A DNA stretch of 64,000 nt from the NCBI RefSeq assembly GCF_010747415.1, contig NZ_JAAGNZ010000003.1, forward strand, positions 186,001 through 250,000. Reading direction: 5' to 3'. Positions 43,436-52,515 of this stretch are shown in pieces. Each line of letters opens with the position of its first letter. The first letter of the stretch is position 1. The translations under genes and the position numbers were made by a program. The stretch comes from Spirosoma agri (lineage in GTDB: Bacteria; Bacteroidota; Bacteroidia; Cytophagales; Spirosomataceae). The notes under the pieces were generated by a model. That model was not told the origin of the DNA, searched no databases, and saw only the letters and a list, made by a program, of their open reading frames with translations.

Positions 43436-44551
43436 ATGAAAAACATTCACGTAAAAAGCATCTCAGATTACGTTAAAGTAAGCTTTGTCGTTATTGCGGC
43501 TCTGATCATCTCCTTATCATCCTGCCAGGATCACCGGATTCCGTTGCCCGGACAGGGAATTCAGCCAACCGGCCCCAAACCAGCCTACGCACCGAGCATC
43601 GATCCGCAAATGCAGGCCGTTATCGAAGAATTGGGGCGTCTCAATCCGGTTCCACTGTACACCCTGACTCCACAGGAAGCCCGTACGAAGCCTTCGGTAA
43701 AAGATGCCGTCAATTCGTTGCTCGACAAAAACAAGATCACCCCGCCAAAGGCCAACGTTGCCATCAGCCAGCGCACTATTCCTGGATTCGGCGGCACCCC
43801 GATTCGCATCGTGGTTTATACGCCAGCGGGCGCTGCCAGTTCAGCACCTGTCATCGTTTACCTACACGGGGGTGGTTGGGTTATTGCCAGCCCTGAAGTG
43901 TACGAAGCATCTAGCTTAGCCCTTGCTCAGAACACGGGTGCCGTTGTTGTATCGGTTGATTACCGGCTTGCTCCCGAAAACAAATTCCCGACCGCACACG
44001 AAGATTCTTATGCCGCCTATAAGTGGGTAAAAGAAAATGCCTCGACCATTGGCGGAAATGCCAGTAAAGTAGCCATTGCGGGAGAGAGTGCGGGGGGTAA
44101 CATGGCCATATCCGTAAGCATGATGGCCCGCGATCGTGGCTTGGGACTTCCTGTCCACATCCTGTCGGTCTATCCTGTAGCAAACAACGATCTGTTTACT
44201 GACTCGTATAACCTGTTCGCAAACGCCATGCCGTTGAACCGGCCCCTGATCGAATGGTTTGTTGATAAATACTTCCGTACGTTAGCCGATGGCGACAGCC
44301 CACAAATTTCGTTAGTGGATGTTGCGGATCTGCGCGGTTTACCACCGACAACTATCATTGGTGCGGAAATTGACCCATTACAGGCAGAGGGTCGACTATT
44401 GCGCGACAAGCTTCAGTCGCAGGGTGTATCGGTGACATACCAGCTTTATTCGGGCGTAACGCACGAGTTTTTTGGAACGTATGCAGTTGTTCCCAAAGCG
44501 CAACAGGCTCAGGAGCTCGCTGCCATTCAACTGCGGAATGCGTTCAACTAA
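43436..44551 (+). CDS. Alpha/beta hydrolase (HSL-type esterase), lipoprotein
   Basis: 371 residues with a lipoprotein signal (VVIAALIISLSSC, Cys at about 30). The hormone-sensitive-lipase motif HGGGW begins at His144 and forms the oxyanion hole; the nucleophile Ser218 sits in GESAGG; the Asp (GAEIDPLQAEG) and His (GVTHEFFG) complete the triad. Such enzymes hydrolyse short-chain esters. Probably envelope-attached. It ends at a strong bidirectional terminator shared with the OsmC gene. Confidence 0.9.
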   Translation: MKNIHVKSISDYVKVSFVVIAALIISLSSCQDHRIPLPGQGIQPTGPKPAYAPSIDPQMQAVIEELGRLNPVPLYTLTPQEARTKPSVKDAVNSLLDKNKITPPKANVAISQRTIPGFGGTPIRIVVYTPAGAASSAPVIVYLHGGGWVIASPEVYEASSLALAQNTGAVVVSVDYRLAPENKFPTAHEDSYAAYKWVKENASTIGGNASKVAIAGESAGGNMAISVSMMARDRGLGLPVHILSVYPVANNDLFTDSYNLFANAMPLNRPLIEWFVDKYFRTLADGDSPQISLVDVADLRGLPPTTIIGAEIDPLQAEGRLLRDKLQSQGVSVTYQLYSGVTHEFFGTYAVVPKAQQAQELAAIQLRNAFN

Positions 44552-44588
44552 TCGAGCATGGTTTTTGACTCGCCCTGATTACTAACAA

Positions 44589-44624
44589 AAAAAGGCGAAC
44601 GAGTTTATGCTCGTTCGCCTTTTT
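44589..44624. terminator. Bidirectional terminator between esterase and OsmC
   Basis: Stem AAAGGCGAACGAG / CTCGTTCGCCTTT (44591-44603 and 44610-44622) around TTTATG, extended by A/T pairs on both sides. It serves two convergent genes, the esterase from the left and OsmC from the right. Confidence 0.9.
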
Positions 44625-44641
44625 CGTAACAGAAATTTAGC

Positions 44642-45058
44642 TTAAGCCAGGGTAGCATCAACACTGATGGTCGTGTTGAACAGCTTGGAAATAGGGCAGT
44701 TATGCTCGGCATGATCGACCAGTTCATCGAACTTCGCTTTGTCAATACCAGGTACGCTGGCCGTTAACACCAGTTTCGAACTCGTGATACCACTGTCTTC
44801 CAGCGTAACCGTACATTTCACGTCCAGTGTGTCAGCGGCAAATCCAGCACCCTGAATATTGAAAGCCAGTTGCATGGCGAAGCAACCCGCGTGCGCAGCA
44901 GCTATCAGTTCTTCCGGGTTGGTTCCTACACCTTCGGCAAACCGGGTGTTGAACGAATACTGTGTTTCATTCAGTGTTGTACTGGCTGTGGTCAGTGTAC
45001 CTTTACCATCTTTACCTGTTCCTGCCCAGTGGGCTGAGGCATTACGAGCGATTTTCAT
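44642..45058 (-). CDS. OsmC family peroxiredoxin
   Basis: 138 residues, the usual length. Motifs: ASAHWAGTGKDGKGTLTTAS near the N-terminus, GTNPEELIAAAHAGCFAMQL with the first redox Cys, and DHAEHNCPISKLFN with the second. OsmC/Ohr proteins reduce organic hydroperoxides through this Cys pair. Cytoplasmic. It is divergently transcribed from a Crp/Fnr regulator (45236), which may control it. Confidence 0.93.
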   Translation of the reverse strand: MKIARNASAHWAGTGKDGKGTLTTASTTLNETQYSFNTRFAEGVGTNPEELIAAAHAGCFAMQLAFNIQGAGFAADTLDVKCTVTLEDSGITSSKLVLTASVPGIDKAKFDELVDHAEHNCPISKLFNTTISVDATLA

Positions 45059-45158
45059 TTGTGTATGGTTTGTGTTGTTACTTTGTTTTGGTGACTCAAA
45101 GGTATGCAGTGTACAGTTGCCGTTTTTTCACCTATGTTAAAAAATGACCGAATGGAAT

Positions 45159-45176
45159 GTAACGGCTTTCTGTTAC
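45159..45176. promoter_or_regulatory. Possible Crp/Fnr-type operator
   Basis: An inverted repeat GTAAC-N8-GTTAC lies 60 bp before the Crp/Fnr start, in the spacer shared with osmC. It resembles in size and symmetry the sites bound by Crp-family dimers. Short arms make chance possible. Confidence 0.3.
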
Positions 45177-45235
45177 GAATAAACAGCTCCATTCGATTCG
45201 ATTGCAGAACTGTCAGGTTATAACCAAAGTAGCGA

Positions 45236-45832
45236 ATGATTTCTTCACAACGTGCTGTCCTACACCACCACTTACAACAATTTGCCCAACTTTCCGACGA
45301 TGATATTAACCTGTCCACTGATTTCTGGTTACACAGAACTATTGCCAAACACGACACCTTTACCTTCCGGAATTCGGTTTGTAAACACGTTGGTTTTATC
45401 GTAAAGGGTATTTTTCGGGTTTATTACATTGATCCCGGCACGGAGAAAGAGCATAACCTTTACTTCATCGCTGAAACAAATTTTCTGACATCCCTGAAAA
45501 GTTTGTTGACCAAAACGACTTGCCCCTACATTATCGAAGCCCTCGAAGATGCGGAATTAATGGTCATTGAGCATGATCAGTTACAGCGGCTTTACGCTCG
45601 TTCACACGGTTGGGAACGGTTTGGTCGCCTACTGGCCGAGCAGTATTTTATGTTTAATCAAACCCGCTCGGAAAGCCTGCTGACGCAGACCGCCGAACAG
45701 CGCTACGTCGATCTGTTGAATAACTATCCTAACTTGCTGAACCGGGTTTCGCTGGGCCATATTTCTTCGTATTTAGGCATAAAAGGGCCCTCACTGAGCC
45801 GGATACGAGCGCAGCTAACACACAGTCATTAG
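45236..45832 (+). CDS. Crp/Fnr family transcriptional regulator
   Basis: 198 residues. The N-terminal cyclic-nucleotide-binding-like barrel (about 20-120; TFTFRNSVCKHVGFIVKGIF; DPGTEKEHNLYFIAETNFLT) lacks the clear RSAT-type cAMP pocket. A long helix and a C-terminal HTH (about 150-195; ISSYLGIKGPSLSRIRAQL) follow. The HTH is of the short Bacteroidota type. Signal unknown. The divergent position to OsmC suggests a role in oxidative stress control. Confidence 0.88.
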   Translation: MISSQRAVLHHHLQQFAQLSDDDINLSTDFWLHRTIAKHDTFTFRNSVCKHVGFIVKGIFRVYYIDPGTEKEHNLYFIAETNFLTSLKSLLTKTTCPYIIEALEDAELMVIEHDQLQRLYARSHGWERFGRLLAEQYFMFNQTRSESLLTQTAEQRYVDLLNNYPNLLNRVSLGHISSYLGIKGPSLSRIRAQLTHSH

Positions 45833-45893
45833 GTAACGCGAAAGGATAGAATGGACTTACCTTACGATTGGTTTGGTGGTTATATAGTGAATT

Positions 45894-47792
45894 CTACAGC
45901 CATTCCCAGGCACTATGATAGGCGTTAAGTCCTTCGGCGTATGTGACAAAATCCGTGTAAAATGGCAGACTGGCCAGCGTTGCGCTATCGCCAACGACGA
46001 CTAGCTTCTTCCGGGCTCTGGTCATCGCTACGTTCATTCGACGCACATCCGACAGAAAACCAATTTCGCCCTGCGCGTTGCTTCTGGTCATGGAGATGTA
46101 GACAATGTCGCGCTCCTGCCCCTGAAAACTATCGATCGTGTTGACCGAAATTTTTGACAGGTAAGGGTGCAGATCAGGGCTATGCAGAAGCTGTTCTTTC
46201 AGAAGAGTGAGCTGCTGTTTGTAGGGCGAAATAATGGCAACACTCGGAAAATCCGCTGGTGTATAAAACGAAGACAGTTCGGTGGCAAGCTGGGCCAAAT
46301 GCTTCATGAGTAGAGCCGCTTCTTCTGGATTCGTTGAACTTGTGCCTTCCAATTTCTCATCAAATCCACAGCCGACGGTATCGACAAATTCGAGCGGACT
46401 GTCACCGGAAAATAAGGAATGGGTGGCTACCGACGCGTGCGCCTTTACTTGATTTGCATAAAATACCTGTGACGAATAACCCATAATCTGCTCATGCATC
46501 CGGTATTGTTCCTGCAACAGGCTTACTGCTTCGGGATGTAACTTAACGCATTTTTCGAGCAGGGTAGTACTCAACCCCTTCCGAGCCGCTTCAGTCGATT
46601 TAATGGTCGGTGATAGCTGGCAATGGTCACCGGCCAGAACTACTTTTTGAGCTTTTAGAATGGGAATCCAGCAGGCAGGTTCCAAGGCTTGACCGGCCTC
46701 GTCGATGATAACCGTATGGAACGTAAGGTTCCGGATCATGTACTGGTTCGACCCGACCAATGTTGCCGTAATCACCTGCGCCTTGCTGACCAGATCATCG
46801 ATAATGTACTGCTCCGAGCTAGCCACATCTTTCATGATCCGATGGGCCTCATCGAAGAGAGCTTTACGCTGGTCCCGTTCGGCTTTACCGAAATTACGCT
46901 TGTATTTATGAGCCATATTTTTGAACTCATTCGCCTGCTTTTTCAGCTTCTTCGCTTCTTTCATCAGACTGTGCTCAGCCATTTTATGATCGAGCGTAAG
47001 CGCCATAAGTCGCTCGGACACACGGGCCGGATTGCCCACCCGAAGTACGTTTACGCCTTCTTCGTGCAATTTCTCGCTCAGCAAATCAACGGCGGTATTA
47101 CTGGGTGCCACGACCAGAACCTTCTTATGATCCTGGTTGATCAGGGCTTTGATCGCCTGAACGAGCGTCGTCGTTTTTCCGGTTCCGGGAGGACCATGAA
47201 CAACGGCTAATTCGTTGGCAGCCAGTATGTTTTTTACTGCGCGAAGCTGACTCTCATTCAACCGGGAAATTGTAGGGACAGGAATGTCGGGGTGAAATGT
47301 GGGAGACGCCTGACCGGTCAGGATGTTCACCAGCCGATTCTGATGCTTCTCCCCAAGTTCATTCGCCTGTTTGAGGGCGTCCTGCACTTCATCGTAGCTA
47401 TTATCGTCAAACAATAACTCGACCCCTAGCTTGCCATCGCGCGACCAGTCGGGCAATTCATCGACCTGCAACGTAATTTTAAGTCGGTTTCCGTTTTGAT
47501 ACGAAATAGTGCCCTCTACCCGATCTGTTTTCGGGTCGTGGTTGCTAAAAAATAAAGCGGGCGTTCCCGATCGCAACTGATGAGGTATATCCTGATGCGT
47601 AGTGCGTTCCACCTCGACGGTCAAGTAATCGCCCCGGCTCATTTCCGACCCCCGGATGGCGATCGGATACCAGGTCAATCCGTTGGCCCGACGCTCGGTG
47701 ATTGATGTTGTTTCGGTTAATTTACGATACTGATTACGGTCTTCTTCTCGTTCAGTTTTTAGTAGATCAAGCAGCTGTTTGAAATAATCCAT
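45894..47792 (-). CDS. Superfamily 1B helicase (Upf1/IGHMBP2-like)
   Basis: 632 residues. An N-terminal beta-rich region (about 30-150) is followed by the helicase core: Walker A GPPGTGKTTT, motif Ia VAPSNTAVD, Walker B IIDEAGQALE, motif III GDHCQLSPTI, motif IV QYRMHEQIMGY, motif V DSFQGQERDIVYISMTRS, motif VI MTRARKKLVVVG. A basic coiled coil (MKEAKKLKKQANEFKNMAHK) is inserted between Ia and II as the stalk of Upf1-like enzymes. It should move 5'-3' on RNA or DNA. The exact cellular role in bacteria is unknown. Confidence 0.92.
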   Translation of the reverse strand: MDYFKQLLDLLKTEREEDRNQYRKLTETTSITERRANGLTWYPIAIRGSEMSRGDYLTVEVERTTHQDIPHQLRSGTPALFFSNHDPKTDRVEGTISYQNGNRLKITLQVDELPDWSRDGKLGVELLFDDNSYDEVQDALKQANELGEKHQNRLVNILTGQASPTFHPDIPVPTISRLNESQLRAVKNILAANELAVVHGPPGTGKTTTLVQAIKALINQDHKKVLVVAPSNTAVDLLSEKLHEEGVNVLRVGNPARVSERLMALTLDHKMAEHSLMKEAKKLKKQANEFKNMAHKYKRNFGKAERDQRKALFDEAHRIMKDVASSEQYIIDDLVSKAQVITATLVGSNQYMIRNLTFHTVIIDEAGQALEPACWIPILKAQKVVLAGDHCQLSPTIKSTEAARKGLSTTLLEKCVKLHPEAVSLLQEQYRMHEQIMGYSSQVFYANQVKAHASVATHSLFSGDSPLEFVDTVGCGFDEKLEGTSSTNPEEAALLMKHLAQLATELSSFYTPADFPSVAIISPYKQQLTLLKEQLLHSPDLHPYLSKISVNTIDSFQGQERDIVYISMTRSNAQGEIGFLSDVRRMNVAMTRARKKLVVVGDSATLASLPFYTDFVTYAEGLNAYHSAWEWL

Positions 47793-48195
47793 TCACAAAG
47801 GTAGCCCATTATTAAGGCCGTATGGTGTGCGACGGTTCTATAATCATCCCAAGTTGATTTCTGTTTACAACTCCAAAACTTACAAGCGTATTGGCGTTAT
47901 AAATTTGACCAAGAGCGCTGGAACAATCCGCAGCCAATCCAATATGTTCACCATCTTGTAAATAATGCTTTGCGAGAATTGGTGAATTGTGGTTATTTTC
48001 CAATTGCTCAGCGAAATACATATATAGTAAAACTCTACCAATCAGAAGACTAGTCACTTTTTGGCTTCGAATCAAATTGGCAAAAGCTAGCCGGTTGGCA
48101 AAAAACACAACAACGTGTCTTTTGCCAACCGGCTAGCTTTGTAAGGTATCATCGCTGCTCCCTGTATTTCGCAATCAATTGACTGTACGTGCGAC
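47793..48195. other. Intergenic region with a very strong hairpin
   Basis: Between the helicase start and the glf stop. A minus-strand frame (47812-48108, 98 codons) has no recognisable motif and begins within the hairpin, so I do not call it. The hairpin at 48083-48140 is listed separately. The helicase promoter must lie near 47800-47900. Confidence 0.4.
48083..48140. terminator. 21-bp perfect hairpin downstream of glf
   Basis: Arms 48083-48103 and 48120-48140 pair over 21 bp without mismatch (core AGCTAGCCGGTTGGCAAAA on the left). The 16-nt loop can add a short ACAC/GTGT stem. It lies 56 bp after the glf stop on the leftward transcript, so a terminator is likely. The length is unusual and could also mark a mobile-element relic. 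Confidence 0.6.
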
Positions 48196-49317
48196 TCAGC
48201 TTTGAGCAACCTCGTGAAGCGATTCTGCTCCAACTATTTTTTTGTACAATGTTAATGCCTGTGCTACCACCTGATCCATGTTGTAGTACCGGTACGTGCC
48301 TAGTCGACCGACGAAGTGAACACCCGTTTGTTCATCAGCCAACTGCTTATACCGCCGATATAACTCAGCATTCTCTGGCCGAGGAATTGGGTAATACGGA
48401 TCGCCTTCGTCCTGGGGGTATTCAAAGGTAAGGCTGGTTTTCGGATGCTCCTGACCCGTCAGCTTCTTATACTCGGTGATACGCGTATAAGCGTGATCAT
48501 TCGGAAAATTGACAACCGAAACAGGCTGATAATCAGCTACGTCAAGTGTCTGATGGTCAAATCGAAGCGACCGGTAAGGTAGCTTGCCGAAGCAGCAATC
48601 AAAATATTCGTCGACAGGACCAGTATAAATCAGCTCATTGAATGAGAGCTGGTCTTTAACCTGTCTGAAATCCGTATCGAGCATAAGATGAATGTTCGGA
48701 TGCTCCACCATCTTTTCGAACATCTTCGTATAGCCGTGTAAAGGCATGTACTGAAACTCGTCGGTGAAATAACGATCGTCCTGATTGGTTCGTGTCGGTA
48801 TGCGTGATGTTACCATCTTATCGAGTTCCGACGGATCAACGCCCCACTGCTTACGGGTATAGCCACGGAAGAACTTTTCGTAAAGATCACGGCCCACCTG
48901 ACTGACCACGACGTCTTCGGACGTACGAATCTCATCTACCTGCTCACCGACATTTTTAAAGTATTCGGCTAATTCTTCCGAATTGAAGGAATGACCGTAT
49001 AGTTTATTAACCGTATCAAGATTGATCGGAATGGGTAATAGCTTCTCATCTACTGACGCCAAAACCCGGTGTTCGTATGGACGCCACTCCGTGAACTGCG
49101 ACAGGTACGAAAATACGTCGGGGGAGTTCGTATGGAAAATATGCGGTCCGTATTGATGTATCAAGATGCCGTCTTCATTGAGACAGTCATAAGCATTGCC
49201 ACCAATGTGTGGGCGTTTATCGATGATGAGTACTGTTTTTCCGGCCTGACTGGCTAAGCGTTCGGCTAATACGCTCCCGGCAAAGCCAGCGCCCACAATT
49301 GCATAATCGTACTGCAT
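48196..49317 (-). CDS. glf: UDP-galactopyranose mutase
   Basis: 373 residues from the ATG at 49317 (MQYDYAIVGAGFAGSVLAER), where the FAD-binding Rossmann motif begins; the frame is open to 49368. Further motifs: DKRPHIGGNAYD, HQYGPHIFHT, YTRKQWGVDPSELDKMV, RYFTDEFQYMPLHGYTKMFE and GRLGTYRYYNMDQVV. The enzyme converts UDP-galactopyranose to UDP-galactofuranose using reduced FAD; galactofuranose goes into surface polysaccharides. No other sugar-nucleotide gene is adjacent. Confidence 0.95.
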   Translation of the reverse strand: MQYDYAIVGAGFAGSVLAERLASQAGKTVLIIDKRPHIGGNAYDCLNEDGILIHQYGPHIFHTNSPDVFSYLSQFTEWRPYEHRVLASVDEKLLPIPINLDTVNKLYGHSFNSEELAEYFKNVGEQVDEIRTSEDVVVSQVGRDLYEKFFRGYTRKQWGVDPSELDKMVTSRIPTRTNQDDRYFTDEFQYMPLHGYTKMFEKMVEHPNIHLMLDTDFRQVKDQLSFNELIYTGPVDEYFDCCFGKLPYRSLRFDHQTLDVADYQPVSVVNFPNDHAYTRITEYKKLTGQEHPKTSLTFEYPQDEGDPYYPIPRPENAELYRRYKQLADEQTGVHFVGRLGTYRYYNMDQVVAQALTLYKKIVGAESLHEVAQS

Positions 49318-49484
49318 AAATGGTAAGTTGTACCGTAAATACGTTTCTGTTAAGATGTAAATATACAACCAATCTCATCGACTAACATCCTAGCGAAGTC
49401 TTGACTTGTAAGGGAACGGCCTTGCTGGCTAGTCAAACCGCCGAAAGCGTCGATAAATTGAGGGACTGGTCTTCTTATTGCTTA

Positions 49485-50363
49485 TCATAAAAACTCTATT
49501 TTCAGTATACTGCCCGTTAGGGGATAGTCGGCCAATTGCTGCTCGGATGCTCCCTTTCGGGCGCTGGTCACGAAAAGGCTTCCATCCGGATGAATGGCTA
49601 TCTTTGTTGGGTTAATGACAGGAAGTTCAATAGCCTGTAGCAATTGAGCATTAGCTGAATACTGGCGAATCGTATTCCCTCCGTAATGGCCTAGCCAGAC
49701 ATTATTCGCCGAGTCAACTGTACTACCGTCCGGAGAACCGTCGTATGGCCAGTCAAGCCATAGTGTTTCCTCCTCCACAGCATTATCCGACCCAGTTGAC
49801 ACGCGCCAGACACCTTTGGAGCGTCCCGAATGACCAATGCTTTCGACCATATATAGCGTATGAGGATCTGAAAATACGGCGGGACCATTCGCGATGATAA
49901 AGTTCTTGGCCAGAACGACGGGCGGTAAAAGCTCCCCATCTTTGGTAAGTTCATAGCGTGTAATCGTGCCCAGGGGTTGTTGCTCCTCCATATCCATTGT
50001 GGCTGCGTAGAGAGCACCTGTTGCATCCGTCGCAGCGTCGTTAAAGCGAATTGAGGGTTGATCGGTGTCGATGCGATTCAGTCGCTCGATGAAAAACGAC
50101 GCGGGGTCTGTTATGTCTAGCAGGTGTAGACCTGATTTGAAACCAGCCCATAGCCGGCCATCAGCCCGTGGCAAAACAAACCCAACCAGTTCTGGCATGG
50201 TCCATTGTTGAACCGGGTTACCCTTGGCGGGAGCAAAATAAACCCGCTGCTCAAGAATATCTACCCACCAGAGTCCATCTCGGTTCGCATCCCAGATCGG
50301 CCCTTCTCCTAAAGAGCACTGAGCTTCCACAAAGCAGCTTATTTGCATGTTGTTTTCAGACAT
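49485..50363 (-). CDS. SMP-30/gluconolactonase family protein
   Basis: 292 residues, a six-blade propeller: CSLGEGPIWDANRDGLWWVD (metal-binding Glu), RADGRLWAGFKSGLHLLD, RFNDAATDATGALYAATMDM (Asn/Asp of the site), IANGPAVFSDPHTLYMVES and WPYDGSPDGSTVDSANNVWL (catalytic Asp). Such enzymes hydrolyse sugar lactones with a divalent metal. No signal peptide, so cytoplasmic. The substrate cannot be deduced; it stands alone. Confidence 0.9.
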   Translation of the reverse strand: MSENNMQISCFVEAQCSLGEGPIWDANRDGLWWVDILEQRVYFAPAKGNPVQQWTMPELVGFVLPRADGRLWAGFKSGLHLLDITDPASFFIERLNRIDTDQPSIRFNDAATDATGALYAATMDMEEQQPLGTITRYELTKDGELLPPVVLAKNFIIANGPAVFSDPHTLYMVESIGHSGRSKGVWRVSTGSDNAVEEETLWLDWPYDGSPDGSTVDSANNVWLGHYGGNTIRQYSANAQLLQAIELPVINPTKIAIHPDGSLFVTSARKGASEQQLADYPLTGSILKIEFL

Positions 50364-50753
50364 AGCTTAGAACACTAAGTTTTACCCGTTAAAAAGATTG
50401 TCCGCTGATGTATAGCACCTTAACCAATTACGTGTCTTACAGCACACCTAAACTGAACCACGGATTTCATCGGGTTTTTCGGTACACACAACCCGGCCGT
50501 TAGCTGAGCAAAGCCCATTGGCTAACCACCGAACGATTCTGTGAAGCCGAAAATACAGGCCCGAAAAACTATAGCTTTGGAGTCTTTTCAGAAGAACCCG
50601 ACGTATCATCGAACTACTGGCAAACGGATATAGTTTATCACCATCCAGACGACAGTACATTACTATACTAGCAGACAGGCAGTTAAAAATAACGCGATAT
50701 ACTCCTATGTGGGGATTCGGCATCGGGCGGATTAGTCTCCCGGTAGCAGTCGT
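50364..50753. other. Intergenic region, possible relic
   Basis: A startless plus-strand frame at about 50526-50672 reads protein-like (NYSFGVFSEEPDVSSNYWQT, then VYHHPDDSTLLY and a stop) but I do not recognise it. The minus-strand frame 50448-50723 is its shadow or noise. No strong hairpin. Confidence 0.3.
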
Positions 50754-51455
50754 TTACAGCAACAGTATCCAGGACTTGGCTTGGCTACTTGCTTTTAGAG
50801 AATAATGGGTAATTACCGGTTTCAGGGAATCTATCCGATAAGGTTGTACCAAATAATCCATGAGCTTTTTCCACTGGGTTTCCTGAAACATAGCCCAGCC
50901 ACCCGCGGCCATCAATGTGTTGACTACCGACCGCTGACCAGCCGTCGCTTCATCGTTATTGACGCGTTCGTTCCGGCCAATCTCAGCGGCTAGCAGCGTA
51001 GTACCTACCCGTTCTACCCGGAATGTGCTGCTGGCTTCGTCGGTAAAAAAGTGCTCAACGGGTGCCCCTTCCTCTACTCCTTGTGACTGCGGTTTCTCGC
51101 TGGGTACGACGGTAAACTCGGCAGATTCATCGGCTTCATCCAGTTTTACCACCCGGACCCAGTTGTGGGGTAATGGACCCGGTAAGTCAATACGGATATA
51201 GTTACCTACGACGAGCGGAGCATTGGTGATAGGCTTGCCCTGTGGGTCATGCACCGTAAACGTAGCTGTCAGACCCGGCAGATCCGACCAGGTATTGACG
51301 GCAAGGAGCTTCTGCCGAGCCTCCGCAAACCCTTGACGAGCCGCAATTTCATCGGGATATGTGTAACTGCTTTCGTAACGTTTGTCTTTGGTGTGATCCC
51401 CTTGCAGTGCCTTCACTTCCTGTGTAATCGATTCTACCAGCTTTTTAATAGTCAT
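50754..51455 (-). CDS. Hypothetical protein, 233 residues
   Basis: Not recognised. From the ATG at 51455 (MTIKKLVESITQEVKALQGD); the frame is open to 51533. An N-terminal helical part (ARQGFAEARQKLLAVNTWSD) is followed by a domain with a calcium-lipid-binding or beta-sandwich feel (LTATFTVHDPQGKPITNAPL, IRIDLPGPLPHNWVRVVKLD) and an alpha/beta C-terminus (RNERVNNDEATAGQRSVVNT). No signal peptide or membrane helix. The middle part may bind a ligand; this is only an impression. Confidence 0.6.
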   Translation of the reverse strand: MTIKKLVESITQEVKALQGDHTKDKRYESSYTYPDEIAARQGFAEARQKLLAVNTWSDLPGLTATFTVHDPQGKPITNAPLVVGNYIRIDLPGPLPHNWVRVVKLDEADESAEFTVVPSEKPQSQGVEEGAPVEHFFTDEASSTFRVERVGTTLLAAEIGRNERVNNDEATAGQRSVVNTLMAAGGWAMFQETQWKKLMDYLVQPYRIDSLKPVITHYSLKASSQAKSWILLL

Positions 51456-51746
51456 TAGGCGAACGAGTTGATTAGCCACCAGTCTGGAGAAATAGTGAGC
51501 AGCCCGATGACGGCTGCCATTATCTGTTTCCACAGCGATCCTTAGTCAACTCAGTCGTGCTAATAGTAGCCAATTAACACACGTTTAGAGATTCATCAAT
51601 GAGCGAATGGTCACTTAACAGTCATGCAGCTATCGCGGTTGGCAATCCTGCGACTGTGGCTGGTCTACCCTTTCTTTTGCAAGACACGCTGTTCACATCG
51701 CTCCGGCCCGCTACTTTTTAACGTAGATAATCCTGGATTGCTTGCT

Positions 51747-52511
51747 TTATCCATTCTTTTCCGTCAGATGTTTCCAGTAGCGTTTAGGCATGTGTTGTAG
51801 CTGTAACCGCTTGTTTTTACGAGCGTCAATGGTCACGCTCTTGAAATAACGACGCCATAGCTCCTGGTAGAATTCTTCGCTCTCATCACTGATCTCGGCA
51901 ATGAGCTGAGAAGTAGCCCGTCCATACTGAAATTCGATTGCCACGGTAGTCACCGTCTCCAGATCATAATAAATACCATACCGGCGTTTAGCATCGTAGA
52001 TGAGCCAACGCTGATCGGCATACCGACTTTCGAAGTGAGAAGAAATGAGGGGCAAAACGTCGCAGTCCGGTTCAATGATGGCATAATACAACTGGTCGGT
52101 GGTGAGCTTGAATCGAACAAAGGCTTCCATACGATGCGCTTCCCGCTTCACCCGTTTTGCCGCCTGCTTTACGGCCCAGACCGCCGGGTGCCCATAGTCT
52201 TCTTCCACGTTGTGCGGACTATTGAAGACATGACACACAAAATGCCACATGACCTCATCAGACTTATCGACCTCAGAAAGGTAGGTTTTGTGTAATCGCG
52301 TCAAGCCTTCGGCGGATAATCGCTTTCGCAGGCCCATCAACACCCGTTCCGATTTCCGTTCATCGGTGATAACCGTGTGCGTTTCGCCAAACAAACACCC
52401 GGTACACGCTTCGTCTCGAGTAAACACAACGTCGACCAGTTTGTAGGCATATATGTCAAAGATGGCCGTTAACCAGCCTTCATACGTTCCATCATACACT
52501 ACGCTCGTCAT
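51747..52511 (-). CDS. DUF4130 protein, partner of repair radical SAM (TIGR03915 type)
   Basis: 254 residues. Matches the DUF4130/TIGR03915 type: VVYDGTYEGWLTAIFDIYAY at the start, VCHVFNSPHNVEEDYGHPAV, ARRVKREAHRMEAFVRFKLT-like segment (VKREAHRMEAFVRF), and YAIIEPDCDVLPLISSHFES. These proteins occur almost only beside a putative DNA-repair radical SAM protein. Here that gene lies 4 bp upstream on the same strand, so the two form an operon. The reaction is unknown; some relatives are fused to uracil-DNA-glycosylase-like domains. Confidence 0.9.
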   Translation of the reverse strand: MTSVVYDGTYEGWLTAIFDIYAYKLVDVVFTRDEACTGCLFGETHTVITDERKSERVLMGLRKRLSAEGLTRLHKTYLSEVDKSDEVMWHFVCHVFNSPHNVEEDYGHPAVWAVKQAAKRVKREAHRMEAFVRFKLTTDQLYYAIIEPDCDVLPLISSHFESRYADQRWLIYDAKRRYGIYYDLETVTTVAIEFQYGRATSQLIAEISDESEEFYQELWRRYFKSVTIDARKNKRLQLQHMPKRYWKHLTEKNG

Positions 52512-52515
52512 CCGA

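Noticed and set aside
45159..45176. Crp-like operator as firm evidence for control of osmC
   Set aside because: The arms are only 5 bp, so it is kept as a low-confidence site and not used as a finding.
47812..48108. A 98-codon minus-strand frame upstream of the helicase
   Set aside because: It starts within a perfect hairpin, has no motif, and its composition is unlike the neighbours. Treated as non-coding.
50448..50723. A 91-codon minus-strand frame after the SMP-30-like gene
   Set aside because: Irregular composition (many Arg, Cys, Ser) and overlaps a more protein-like startless frame on the other strand.
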